Source: Strigamia acuminata (taxonomy: Eukaryota > Arthropoda > Chilopoda > Geophilomorpha > Linotaeniidae). Taken from it: DNA of 64,000 nt. Every line of letters begins with the position of its first letter. Position 1 is the stretch's first letter. Both the position numbers and the translations under genes were made by a program. The stretch covers positions 186,001 to 250,000 of the forward strand of contig OX442321.1 in assembly GCA_949358305.1 (NCBI GenBank), given 5' to 3'. Positions 1 through 11,287 of this stretch are shown here, piece by piece. Below the pieces are notes generated by a model. That model had not been told where the DNA came from, searched no databases, and was given only the letters and a program-made list of their open reading frames with translations.

Positions 1-3000
1 TCGCGGGACGCTCTTCGCAGACCCATCGACTACAAAATTCTGAGCGCGGATGCTGACGAGTTCTTCGCCATTTCATCAGTAAAAACAAATTGCAAACCAT
101 TTTAAATCTCATTTGAAATGCATTTGACTTTGCAGGACGGGACGATTTTCACCAAAGTGGGTTTGGACCGGGAGAAGCGAGAGACCTACTCGTTCGTCGT
201 CATGCAGGAAGATCAAAAGTTGGCCGGTCGTAAAGTGAGTGATCCAATCATAATCATTATCAATTATCTCCTCTGTCTGTTGTTTCAGGACGTGTGCCAA
301 GTGAACATCATCGTGGAGGACGTCAACGACGAGGCGCCCAAATTTGCCACCTCCTCCTACGTCGGTTCCATCGGCGAAAACTGCGAGCCGGGCACGTCGG
401 TCGACATCGTGAGTTTCAAACCGTTTCAAACCGTTTTAAACCGTAGCAAACCGTTTCAAATCGTTGCAGAGCCCTGCCATCAGCGCGGTTGATGCGGACA
501 GCGGTCTCAATTCCGTGTTCCGTTACAGTCTGACGGGCGCCGGAGCGCAGTTGTTTCAGATCGACGCTCTGGAAGGAAACGTTTACTTCGTCAGCGACAC
601 CAACAGGACGCTCGACCGCGAGGAAACGTCCGAGTACCACTTGCAGGTGGTGGCGAACGACGTGTTCAACTTGAGCACGTCGGCAGAGCTCACCATCTCC
701 GTGGGCGACGTCAACGACCACAGTCCGGTGTTCTCGCACGGAGACCAGAGCTTGGAGATCCTCGAGACGACGCCAGTGGGCACCCGCGTCACCAAAGTGG
801 TGGCCACGGACGAGGACGCGCCCGGAACCAACTCGAGCGTGCTCTACTCGCTCGCCTCCCCTTTCGGCGAATTCTTCCGCGTCGAGTCGAACAGCGGCGA
901 GATTTTCCTCAACGGAATCGTGAGCCCGGAAACCATTTTCGCGCTCAACGTTTCGGCCGTGGACGGCGGCGGCAGGAGCGCGTTCGCTTCGGTGCACGTG
1001 CACGTGTTGGACGTCAACAACCACGCGCCCGTCTTCTCGCGACCCGACTTCCGGTTCCAGGTGCCCGAGGGACGCTACACTTTGCATCCGCACACGCTGG
1101 TGACGCTCAAGGCGCGCGACGACGACCACGGCATGAACGCGGCCGTCGAGTACCGACTCGACTCGGTGAGCGACGAGGGCTGGCCGTTCGTGGTGGACGC
1201 GAGCAGCGGGCAACTCAACATCACCCGCGATTTGGATCGTGAGACGCACGGCTCCTACAACTTCGTCGTCATGGCGCTCGATCGAGGCACCCCGCGCCTC
1301 AGCTCGACCACGGCCATCTCCGTCACCGTGCTCGACGTCAACGACGAGCACCCTCGCTTCATCGGCGACCCCTACTACGCGTCCGTGCCCGAAAATCAAC
1401 GACCCGGCTATTTTGTAATTAAACTTAATTAAATTTAATTAAATTTATTTTCTATTGCAATTTGTGTAGGTGGCGCAAGTACGTGCTTACGATTTAGACT
1501 CGAACGCGACCGGAAATGGGCGCATTTTTTACAAATTAGACGATAATGTGAAACGCACTTTCTTCATTGACAGCAAAGGTTTCTTTCCTTTTTTCCCCTT
1601 TCTCTTTGTTTGTCTCATTCGACTTCTTCTTTGCAGAGGGGACAATTTGGACGTTGGCGTCCTTGGATTACGAAATGGAATCTTCGTACCGGATCCAAGT
1701 GACCGCGTCCGATCAAGGCACGCCGCCGCTCAGTGCCACCGCCACCGTGTTCGTCAACGTGACCGACAAGGACGATCTGTTGCCCAATTTCCGCAAGTCC
1801 GTGTTCATGGTGGAAGTGGCCGAGAACGCGCCGCCCGGTTCGGTCGTGTACAAGTTGGACGCCGGTTCGCCCAAGTTCCACTACACCATCGTCGACGAGG
1901 AGTTGGACGAGACGTTTTCGCTGGACGAGTCGACGGGGGAGGTGAGTTTGCTGCGCCATTTGGACAGCGAACGTCAGAGCCGCTACCGGATGCGCGTTCT
2001 GGCCAGCGACCGAGCGCACAGCGGGCAGAACGACACGGCGCAGGTCGTCCTCCTCGTGTCCACGGGACCCGCTCTCAGGACTTTTCCCAAGCGAAATTAC
2101 CAAATCAGCGTGCGAGAAAACCTGCCGGCCCCGCTGCCCATCCTCGACTTGAATGCCACGGACGAAACCGAAACCAATCCCATGCATTACTCCATCTTGG
2201 GAAACGATTACTCAGGTAATATTGAAAATTTTTTTAAAAAATTTTAAATATTAAAACTAATTAATCATTAGGATTGTTCAATCTGGACGGCGCCAGTGGT
2301 CGCCTCACGCTCACAAAGTCGCTCGACAGAGAGGTCAAAGACAGCTACGTAGTCAAAGTGCGCGGGCGCAAAATGGGATTGCAATCGACCAAACAATTCA
2401 TGGGTCAGTCCGAGTCGAATCAATCGTCGAATCAATCTCATCAATCTTACTTTCTAATTGGCAGATAACAAATCCGCCGACGATTTGGCCTCGGACGAGG
2501 CGACCATAACGTTGACCGTGCTTGACGAGAACGACAACGCGCCCGAATTCGGCACGAGAGGACGGCCGCTGGTCACGGTCGTGCCAGTACAAGCGTCGTT
2601 CGGTTACCACATTGCCACCATCAAAGTAAGCACACTAAATTAAGCCTGGTTCACTCGCGTGTACGCTGCGGAATTGTTGCAGCTGGGATGCGCCGTGATT
2701 GGTTGCGGGCAAAAAAATGGCGCGATTTTTGAACCAGGCTTTATACGCAAGTTTCTAACGATTTTCTCACGAAACAGGCCAAAGACGACGACGCGGGCCT
2801 CAATGGCGACATCCGATACGAGACCGTGTCCAGTCAAGATCTGTCGTCGCGTTTTCAGATCGATCCGACATCCGGAGCGCTTCGGTGCTTGACCTTCCTC
2901 GCGCTGGATGCGGGGAAAGTGTTCGCACTCGACGTGCGAGCGTCGGATCGCCGCGGCGCCTCGGACGGACGCTCCTCCTACCTCAACGTCATGATTTACG

Positions 3001-4328
3001 TGGTGCCCGATAATAAGTTGGTCGTGCTGGAATTGGGCGAAAAACCGCTCATCGTCGAAGACAATTTATCGCTCATCCTGAGGTTGGTGACCGAATTAGT
3101 CAAATTAATCAAATTAATCAAATTTGCAAATTTACTCGAATTTACAGTCAACTGAGCAACGCGACCGGCTACGACGTCAAATCGAGCAAAATCGAACCGC
3201 ACGTGCAGGACGAGTCGCTCGAAGACGTGACGTAAGAACTGGTGGAAATAAAATATTTGTCAAAATTAGAAATTCATTGATTTGTTGAAGGACCGATCTC
3301 TACGTGTACGGCGTCGATCCGACCACAAACACTTTGGTCGACACTCAACGATTCGTCAAGTGAGATACAATAGATTACTCTTTGATTTACTTACTATTTA
3401 CTTACTCACCAAATCCGTTGCCAGGAGTTTGAACGAACACCGAGAGACGCTGGAATCGGCCATGCCGTCTTTTAAAATGGGCAAAGTGGAAGCGGTGACA
3501 TTCAGCTACAAGTCGTCGCAAATGAGCATCACCGAGGTAGCGCTTTTGGCGTTCGGCATCATCGTATTCATCGCGGCCGCGTTGGGCGTGTTTCTGGCCT
3601 GTCTCAGGCGGAGGAGCAGGTACAACTCACGAAATTAAATTAAATTAAATTAAATTAAATTAATCAATAAAAAAAAGAAAACAATGCACGACGTCGAGTC
3701 CGAGCAAGACGGCGCTTTCCTCGCCCTTGTGGACCACGGATCAAAAGAGTTACGGGCACAGTCTGAGCGGAAGAGGGTCACGGAACACGTCGCTAGGAAA
3801 ACCCAACTACAGCAGCACGATACACAGCAATCCCGACTACAAAGAAAGTCTCCGCGACAGGTAAACTCGCATTTACCTCTCTCTGTTTTCTTTTCTTTTA
3901 TTCCAATTTCCTCGCGTTCAAGTTACAAAGATTCCTTGTCGAGTGTGTCCACGTTGGATCTGCAAAAGGCGCGAAAATCGCGTCAAAGGGCGCCGTCCAG
4001 CAGCTCGGTCGCGCCACCTCCGCTCGAGGACGACGTGCCCAAACCCCGGATCAACACGGATTGGCCGCAGGATGCCGAGTTGGAACGTTCAATGTACGAT
4101 CACACTCAACTAAATCCAATCTCAACTCATTAATTAATTAATTAATTAATTAATTAATTAATTAATTATTATAAACAGGGCTTCCGACTACCCCATTTCC
4201 GAATCATCTCACGACAAGAATTGGTGGAACCACAAACCCAGTAAATAATAGAATAGAATAGAATAGAACAGATTTTCTAACAATATTCGCTCGTCTACAT
4301 TTTAGATCAGGACTTCCGTTACCCGTGA
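1..4328 (+). CDS. Large cadherin, 3' part (5' truncated by window edge)
   Basis: Sixteen exons: 1-78, 136-234, 289-408, 470-1414, 1470-1578, 1637-2215, 2272-2403, 2465-2625, 2778-3082, 3148-3231, 3291-3359, 3425-3619, 3678-3860, 3923-4093, 4179-4240, 4306-4328; 1,104 residues, phases all agree. The ectodomain shows successive cadherin repeats with DxNDxxPxF-type linkers (VEDVNDEAPKF, VGDVNDHSPVF, VLDVNNHAPVF, VLDVNDEHPRF, VTDKDDLLPNF, VLDENDNAPEF); one linker near 2050-2090 is degenerate and should bind calcium poorly. After the last repeat comes a non-cadherin juxtamembrane segment, one transmembrane helix (about 3520-3600, ITEVALLAFGIIVFIAAALG) and a Ser-rich tail ending NQDFRYP. Inference: calcium-dependent adhesion protein of the CDH23/PCDH15 type by its juxtamembrane domain; the exact orthologue is not clear. 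The gene starts left of the window. Confidence 0.9.
4127..4169. repeat. (TTAA)n microsatellite in cadherin intron
   Basis: About ten uninterrupted copies of TTAA form almost the whole intron between the exons ending at 4093 and starting at 4179. The same simple repeat recurs in introns at 23100-23130, 27020-27047 and 27213-27235, suggesting that short introns are often built from it. Confidence 0.85.
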
Positions 4329-4624
4329 ACCAACTGGTAGCGCAGACACGTGAGACGTGACCATTCTGTGATCTGCACTAAAAGGCATTAATTAATTAAT
4401 ATAAAATGAATAAATAAATAATTAAATAAATAAAATGAATATTTACCGTGTACAGTAAATGTGTGTTTATAACGAGAAATTGATTTTAAATCGAATTTAG
4501 AAAAATTCTGTATTCCGTTCGCCCATTGGGTGGACAACTTTTTTTGTGAATAAAAGTTTTCTTACTTTATAATAAACTTGGGCAGTCAAACATTTGAAAA
4601 AAGAAAATTGTGCAACTCACAAGT

Positions 4625-4790
4625 CAGAATTAATCTCCGTCTCGACCAATTGGTGTCGCCAGGCAACTACTTCCCGTCTCATCTTCTGGCACTCGAAAGT
4701 CATAAATTAATAAGTCGTTTCCGCATTGACTGACCTTCGTTCGCACGTAAACTAAAACAAAACCTAAACCCGATTTCACTTAAACTTAAA
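4625..4790 (-). pseudogene. Decayed copy of the LRRNT exon
   Basis: Read on the minus strand this aligns with the LRRNT exon at 8361-8511: shared pieces include the acceptor region, the stretch encoding AxEGQ, and CECxKxRREVxxWRxQLV followed by VETEI. The copy has lost about 27 bases between the LV and VETEI parts, lacks the second cysteine cluster and has an in-frame TGA after RLINL. It is therefore a non-functional exon relic. It sits left of, and in the same relative orientation to, the fucosyltransferase relic at 5330, as in the intact locus. Confidence 0.75.
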
Positions 4791-5261
4791 CATAAAAAAG
4801 CAAATAAGTTAATTAAGGCAATTTTGTAATTTAGTAATTTAGCAATTTTGGATTTGTCACATGATATCAGTTCCCCAATCATGTGCATAATTGCAACAAT
4901 GCAAAAGAGAAAAAATATACAATCACAAAATCAAAGGTAGTCAACAGTGATGTTAGGCGCATTCATAAAGACATTTAAACTTGTTTACATATTTTACATT
5001 TAGTGTAAACTGGTTTAGGAAGAAAAAAAAAGAAACAAGTTTAAATGACTTGGTGAATGCGGCTAGTGTTTTGTTTTATTCAAGTTAAATGCAGAAACTC
5101 CATTTTGAACCTCTTTGAACCTCTAAATTAGAGATTTATTGTTTCAATTTCGGTACATTATTACAGGAAAATTGCACAAAATCGGGAGAGAAAAAAACCT
5201 CGACTTAGATTGCCCTCCTTGGGTCAAGCTGTCCAGATACGAGGTAAGGAGGAGATAGTTC

Positions 5262-5550
5262 ACCTTGTTTCGTCGCATCCCGTTCTCCGCAAGACCAGGA
5301 TACCGGTACGTCATATAATCTTGTAATCTAGAATGATTCGCTGCGCACGGCGCTCCCAGTCCCAGGTCGGACTCGTTTCCGGCTTGTTTTACGTGCTCGG
5401 GTACAACATTAAGGTCGACGCCCCGCAATCTGTGGCGGAAGACGGGTGACGGTAGTGCCAGGTCGTGAAAATGTCTGGGAAACATGATGGAGTAGGCGGC
5501 CGCCAGTCTACGCTGAATGACGACAGCGCAAGTTTTGAATTACAAGTAGT
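5262..5550 (+). pseudogene. Decayed divergent promoter plus internally deleted fucosyltransferase relic
   Basis: From about 5262 the sequence follows 11280-11530: the start codon of the divergent LRR gene, the intergenic ACCAGGATA piece, then the fucosyltransferase start (GAATG at 5331) and its first 60 or so codons with substitutions and small indels up to AACATGATGGAG. It then jumps to the gene's last codons and 3' UTR (GCCGCCAGTCTACGCTGAATGA, compare 12300). About 0.78 kb of the coding region is missing. A third, old copy of the fucosyltransferase locus that cannot make enzyme. Confidence 0.75.
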
Positions 5551-5805
5551 AATTTGTATAATTTAATGTCATAAATAATGATAAAAAAAAAATAGAAGAA
5601 ATTGTTATTTATCCAGCCGTTAGAAACTAAATTTGTTATCGCCATCCGTTGCTTTAGAGATAAGATAAAATTCAAGTTAGTCAAGTTATACAGGGAAGCG
5701 TGACTACAAACTCCCCGAAATTTCAGATTCACTTATTATGACTCATTATTTATTATTTTGTACATCTAACTTGTTCGTTAATAATTATAAGCATCGAAGA
5801 AATCT

Positions 5806-8800
5806 TCACTTATCTTGGTCGGCTGAGCACAGGCCATCGGCGAACAAGTCGGTCATGGCACTGTTGACTCGTTCCGGAGGAGCCACGCACTTGGGATGCG
5901 GCCGCTTGACCAGGTTGCGGTTAGCTCGCAGCCACATCACCAAATACGACGACGAGCAGTCGCACTGGAACGGATTTCCACCCAAACGACTGCAAATCAA
6001 AATAAATAAGTTAATCAATCCCATTTGCCATTTCGAATAACAAGAGCGAATGAAAATACATTTCCAGTAGATTTGTTAAATCCATGAGGACCTCCTCGGG
6101 TAAAATGGTGAGCCGGTTGTTTTGTACGTCCCTGAGCATGAGAAAAACAATTGAAAAACAAATTTAGTTGAATACACTCACAGAACACTCACAGAACACG
6201 AAGTTGTTGAAACGGTTCGAAGATGTGATGAGGTAAATTGTGGATTAAATTGGCATTCACATCCCTGGTTTTTAATAAACACACTTGTTCAAATTGTTTA
6301 AATTATTACCGTAGGTACTTTAAATTCTATTACAGGTGAGTAAGGGCGTCTAGGCCTCGAAATGCATTTTCTTCGACCAGCTCGATGCCGTTAAAGGACA
6401 GGTCTCTGCGATGAGATGGGATGAGACGCACACACATCAAGCAACAGATATTTAAATTTTTTTCAACTTACAAGCGATGCAGGACGACTAAGGGCGAAAA
6501 CGTGCCAGCGCTCAGCTTCTCGATTGTATTCTTCGCCATCAACCTGCGATTGATTTTAGTATTAAAAAAGAATGAAAAAAACGTCGCTGATGAATTTGGA
6601 TAAATTGCACTTGCAACGACTGCAGGGAGTACAAATTCTCAAACACGTCGGCGTGCAACGTGGAAATGGCGTTGCTTTCCAGGTTCCTGTTTTCAAATTT
6701 AAAACCAACCAAATTTTAATAAATCAATAAAATTAAATAAAGAAAGAAATAAATAAATAAAATTAAACTTGCAGAGTTAGTAAATTTCGGAAATATCTAA
6801 ACACTCGTCCGGGTAAATTGTCGATTTGATTTTTGTCCAATCGTCTGCAATGGAGACACTCCTTTAATTTCCTTTAATTTCCGAAGAAATGAAAAGTGAC
6901 CTACAAGTGTTGTACTTGTTCCAATCCTTCGAAACAATCGTCTCGAACCGACTCCACCAAGTTCTCGTGCAGATACCTGTCGAAGTTGTTGAAAGAAAAT
7001 GACAAATGCAAATTGCTTAAGTATTTACAAGCGTTTTAGTTTTTTCAGTTGTTTAAAAACTCCCGCTGGAAGCTCTTTCAAACGATTTTTCTCCAAACAC
7101 CTGAAACGGAAGAAAAAGAAAAAGAAAAAGACGGCGCAATGTGAGAAATTGAAGAGAAATAAATAAATAAATAAATAAATAAATAAACCGATAGAGCGAA
7201 ACGTACAATTCTTCCAAGTGAGTCAAGTTGACAAATACGTTCGGTGCGAGATTTTCGAGCGAATTAAAAGACAAACTTCTGAAAGACGAGGTAATCGAAT
7301 TAATTTCTCAATTTGGACTAAAGATAGAGCTCCTTCCTCTCTTCGCTATTTCCACCATCGATTTTTCTTTGACCGCGCACGCGCAATTGCAATAAGGGCT
7401 GTCTCCCGGAGCAGCAAATGGCAACAAAATGCAAACAGAATTTTATAGGTAAGGAAATTATTCCATTCCGAGAAGCATAAATGGTAAAGAAAAAGAATAG
7501 AGACGCTTACAACGTGTTGAGTTGCTTCAAATGCCGAAAAAGCTTCTCCGGTAATTGCTCGAAACGGTTCATCTTGAGATCCCTACAAGTAACGAATGAA
7601 AACGAAAGAAAATGAAAATGAAAATGAAAAGAAACAAGCACGAATCGAATCGCTCGCCGTTTTACAACGTTTCCAAGCTCCGAAGATCGCCGAAGATGTT
7701 TTCACCGAGTATTTCCAACTTGTTGTTTTGCAATTTCCTAAATTCACACAATTTTAATTTTTTTTTTTTTTATAAAACGTTTAATTTTTGTTTGTCTGTT
7801 TTATATTCACAGGTGCTTCAAATTGTATAAATTCTCCAGTAATCGCTCGGGTAAATAGTCCATCAAATTATCGTGCAAATCTCTGCAATTATTTCGTCAA
7901 AATTCGTAAACAACACGGGACGAGACACAACACAATTCAATTGTTTCATCTTGGATTCGGAATAGATGTATGCTTATGTGGTGTAACATCGGAACAATAA
8001 ATCAATCAACAATAAACAAAAATGAGAATCAAAATCTCTCTTTTGTTTAGTGGACTCTTGTCCAGTGTACGGTAAATGAATGAAAAAAACATTTTTGTTT
8101 TGTTCTGGTGTTCTGATGTTACAAGACCATCTTAAAAGATTTATAAGTTAAGTGATCATCTCATCTGTTTCTAGTCCAAGGTACATTTCACAGTTGCTCA
8201 CAAGTCTCGCAGCGCCTTTAAAGCAGAAAAACTTTTCACGTGTATCGCATCGATTCGATTAAAGCCGAAATCTCTGCAATGAAAACATTGAATTAACATT
8301 GAATTAATGGATTGAACATCGTTTGAGCACCGTCTGAGCACTCATGGATTGGATACTCACAAAATCTCAGTCTCGACCGGAAACGGATGAGTGATGGGAA
8401 TGTCGACCAATTGGCGTCGCCAACAGGTAACTTCTCGTCTGATCTTGTGACACTCGCAAGGTCCTAAATTACACCGTTGCCACACCAACTGGCCTTCTTC
8501 CGCATGCAAAACTGAATGAAACCAAAATCCAAACTTAGCAACGCTCTCAAACACCATAGACCGTACCCGCTGAAACACCTTCCTTCGTAGCCCTATGCAC
8601 TTTGGTTTCGAAAGCTAAATTGAACATTTGCACACGGAATTACATTTTTTATTATTATTCATCCCTGAATCCCTGGTAACAAAATGCTGAGTTGTCTAAA
8701 ACGTTCGTAAGCCCCCTTATGAATAAAGTGGCCCTGACCATACCGTGCCAAACCACATCACCATTTTTGCACGTGTGATTCGCAAGCTGCCTATAAACTC

Positions 8801-11287
8801 GCTATCATGCCAGCCTTTTTCTTTGCCAGCTTTCTGTGTTTTAGCTTTTTTTTTATTCACATTTAGATTTAGCCTTTTCATGCGCTGGCCTTTTTTTTGC
8901 CAGCATTATATTTTGCAAATAAATAATTGCACATTAAACTATATTCTGATCCAAATATGTTTATTTAAATCTAGCTCTTTTTAATTCAGCCCTTTTTAAT
9001 TCAGCCCTTTTAATTACAGCCTTTTTTATTTAAATAGCAAACTGTAATGAATCGCGTTTCCAGTGATTTAAAATGGACGCGTTTGAAAGACGCCGCGATA
9101 CAGTATTCTCAGGGAGCCTGGTCATTAGTACCTGCCCAGCCGTGAATGTGCACCGGAAGTTGGTGGCACACACTCCAGATACTGACAGAACATGAATTTT
9201 ATTTTGCCGGATATTTTCGAGTTGTAAAAATAGGGGACAGAAATGCTCAGTAGTCACTGGAATCAGTAACAACACGAAACTCACAGGAAGTTGCGTATTA
9301 TCCCGATGCGTCGGCAAAGTCAAGCTAGGCCCGAACAATTCCCGGAATCGGAAACAACACAAATCCCAAAAGAGAGACGTATATTATCCCGATGCGTCAG
9401 CGACCGCCTCGCTGTTGAATTCAGGCGAATCTGAGTGCTAACACGTACTTATAACTCGTACAGTCACTCAAACACTTCCAAAATCCAAACCAATGCCAAG
9501 TCAGGCTAAAGCCCCATGAAGGCAGGGCGGCCAAACCGGGCTAATGCACCGCACTGCTCGCGCAAGGAACCAAAACACATGAGTTTTCATGGCGCAAATG
9601 AATTTAATTCTGGCCCCAAACGGCGTATCACGGTGCTAAAAACAAATGAAAGAGAAAAACAAAGGAAATTCGAATGGATTAAAAGTGCGTACTTAAACGC
9701 GTATGACAATGGAAAAAGAAGCCTGTGGCCGTGTTTCAGAACCACAGGGCAAGGGATAGCTTAGTGGCAGCTTCCTAGTGAGTTGTGCAGGCATTCTGAG
9801 TATGCTGGCTCAGGAGAGCTCCTACGCATTCAAAGCTCAAAGCACAACTGATATGCAAAGTAGGAAGCTAACAGAAAAAAAACAAAAAATAGAAAAGACA
9901 GGAAAGAGCGAGTGAAAATGGGACAAAATTAGGAAAAGTTAGAAGAAACTAAGGGAAAACCAACACAAATGAGGATGTGAACACAAAATAAATTCAAGGT
10001 TAGGAATAGGGTTATTTAGGAACAAAATACAACAATTCGGATTTAACAAACAGGGAAAAGCGCTTATATTTAACGCGTGAAAACCTGGACCGTGACAAAA
10101 CTCTTTATGAAATCTTTAATAAATTTTAAAATATTTTATGCACACTCGCAACAACTTGCCTACATGACAGGCAATATGGTTCAACCTTATCTGTAAAAAA
10201 CTTATCAATGCACACACAACAGAAACTGTGTGCACAAGGTAACAAAAAGATATTCTTCTTATTGGTGGTGCAAACGGAGCATTGAACCGTGTCATGTTCA
10301 GCTTCCTCAGCTTCTGCACCTTTAACTATCTCCCTAAGTTTAAAGCGGTGATCTACCTGTACAAAGGTCTGCTCTTTCCAGCAGCTTACCAACCTTTCTG
10401 TTTCCCAGACAGCAGTTAACAAGGTAACGTCTTCACTGGCTAAATCACAAAAGGCCGGCATGGTAGCGCACCATTGTTACGACGGGGGAGGGAGGGAGGG
10501 AGGGGGTCTCAATAATGTTACGTAACATATTGAAAAATTCAAATTTTTACTTTAATTGCTTCATGATTTATTTATTTATTTATTATTATTTTTTTGTATA
10601 AAATTATTAATTTTTTTGAAATAAAAAGTGATCTACAAGTATAAAGAGGTGGTTCAAAACTTAGAGAAAATTGAAAATGACTGAATTTGTATTTAATATA
10701 TATTAAAATTTGGGAGGGGGTTTGTCAGTTTTGTTACGTAATTTCCTAAGGGGATTTGCGAATTTGTGACGACCTTGTTACGGGGGGGGGGGGGGAGGGT
10801 CTAAAATTCCAAAAATAAGCATTACGTAATTTATGGACGACCCCTTGTGCAAGAATAACTGGATAAAATGTGGCGGACCAAAACGAACAAAAAGCACGAA
10901 ATTGAGTGATTTGTCCGTGCCCATCCCCGATTGAGCGGGTCCCCGTACATGATGACACTCCACTCCACTCGTGACTAATTGCAATGTTTCTTCTCTTTTC
11001 AATTTCACCACTTTACCTGGTGCGAAGAGCGATCTTAAACGACGTTCGGCCATTTGCAGTCGCCACTCCACTTCGCGCAAGTGCTCGTCCCGTGCAGAAT
11101 CGTCTTCGCTCGCGTCCACCAGCGACGACGACGCCGACTGAAACGCTTGTTGCTTAAGCCTATCGATCGACACCGTCGCGGCGTCCAGAGCGTCGCACGC
11201 ATTGATTTCGCACAGGTGTTCGCAGCGAACTACTCCGGCGACGATCAGGAGGAAGAGCAGCGCACGACTCACGGCCCTCACGGTCAT
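5806..11287 (-). CDS. Secreted leucine-rich repeat protein (LRRNT, 13 LRRs, LRRCT)
   Basis: Exons: 11017-11287, 8361-8511, then thirteen exons of exactly 72 nt (8202-8273, 7811-7882, 7666-7737, 7511-7582, 7207-7278, 7029-7100, 6905-6976, 6773-6844, 6615-6686, 6472-6543, 6334-6405, 6193-6264, 6060-6131) and 5806-5989; 513 residues. Exon 1 gives a signal peptide (core ALLFLLIVAGVVRC) and a charged helical stretch; exon 2 an LRRNT cap (CNLGPCECHK); each 72-nt exon one 24-residue LRR in the same phase; the last exon an LRRCT cap (NPFQCDCSSSYLVMWLRANR) and stop. No transmembrane segment or TIR domain is seen, so a secreted binding protein is inferred. Two introns (after 6615 and 6773) use GC donors. 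Linking exon 1 across a 2.5-kb intron rests on phase fit and on the same order in the decayed copy; ligand unknown. Confidence 0.8.
9768..9869. other. Inverted repeat / hairpin
   Basis: AGCTTCCTA and AGTTGTGC on the left arm are answered by GCACAACT and TAGGAAGCT on the right arm, giving a roughly 100-nt hairpin with internal loops. TAGCTTAGTGG just before it resembles a Pol III A box, but I see no matching B box. It may be a SINE fragment or a structured part of the insertion. Confidence 0.4.
10126..10461 (-). CDS. Small RING-finger protein (nested in intron 1 of LRR gene)
   Basis: Intronless ORF of 111 residues starting MPAFCDLASEDVTLLTAVW. The C-terminal third is a RING-HC finger: CSVC, then CAHSFCCVCIDKF, then CLSC, which supplies the Cys and His zinc ligands in the usual cross-brace order. 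Proteins of this form are commonly E3 ubiquitin ligases, so ubiquitin transfer is the likely role; the substrate cannot be told. It lies in the same orientation inside the long LRR-gene intron beside transposon-like ends, so it may be a captured or transposon-carried gene rather than a conserved host gene. No clear poly(A) signal was found. Confidence 0.55.
   Translation of the reverse strand: MPAFCDLASEDVTLLTAVWETERLVSCWKEQTFVQVDHRFKLREIVKGAEAEEAEHDTVQCSVCTTNKKNIFLLPCAHSFCCVCIDKFFTDKVEPYCLSCRQVVASVHKIF
10478..10856. mobile_element. Possible DNA-transposon/MITE end
   Basis: Three related blocks share TTGTTACG, a long G run, GGTCT and TTACGTAA: about 10473-10535 (with the perfect palindrome ATGTTACGTAACAT), 10710-10745 and 10768-10856 (ending CGTAATTTATGGACGACCCC). 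Such sub-terminal repeats and an AAGGGGTCGTCC-type end resemble DNA transposon termini. No transposase or target-site duplication was found, so the class is open. Confidence 0.4.

Larger units (their letters stand above)
4329..5805. other. Intergenic region with 3' UTR and gene remnants
   Basis: The cadherin 3' UTR includes several AATAAA hexamers between about 4390 and 4430. Beyond it lie two decayed gene pieces listed separately (4625-4790 and 5262-5550). 5560-5805 is AT-rich and shows nothing codable. Confidence 0.6.
8512..11016. other. Long first intron of the LRR gene with inserted sequence
   Basis: At 2.5 kb this intron is far longer than its neighbours (50-380 nt). It holds a RING-finger ORF (10126-10461), T-rich GCCTTTTT/AGCCCTTTTT repeats (8805-9035), a diverged tandem repeat of about 90 nt sharing TATTATCCCGATGCGTC (copies near 9270-9310 and 9355-9400), a long hairpin (9768-9869) and G-run/TTACGTAA transposon-like ends (10478-10856). 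In the decayed copy the equivalent distance is only about 0.5 kb, so an insertion into an originally shorter intron is likely. Confidence 0.5.

Noticed and set aside
416-1399. Long minus-strand ORF opposite cadherin 1
   Set aside because: Mirror of GC-rich coding sequence; His/Arg/Val-rich with no domain, while the plus strand has clear cadherin repeats and splice sites.
9516-9764. 82-residue plus-strand ORF in the LRR-gene intron
   Set aside because: No recognised domain and no supporting signals; may be a worn transposon piece.
9755-9830. tRNA gene
   Set aside because: A-box-like string present but no B box and no cloverleaf; recorded only as a hairpin.
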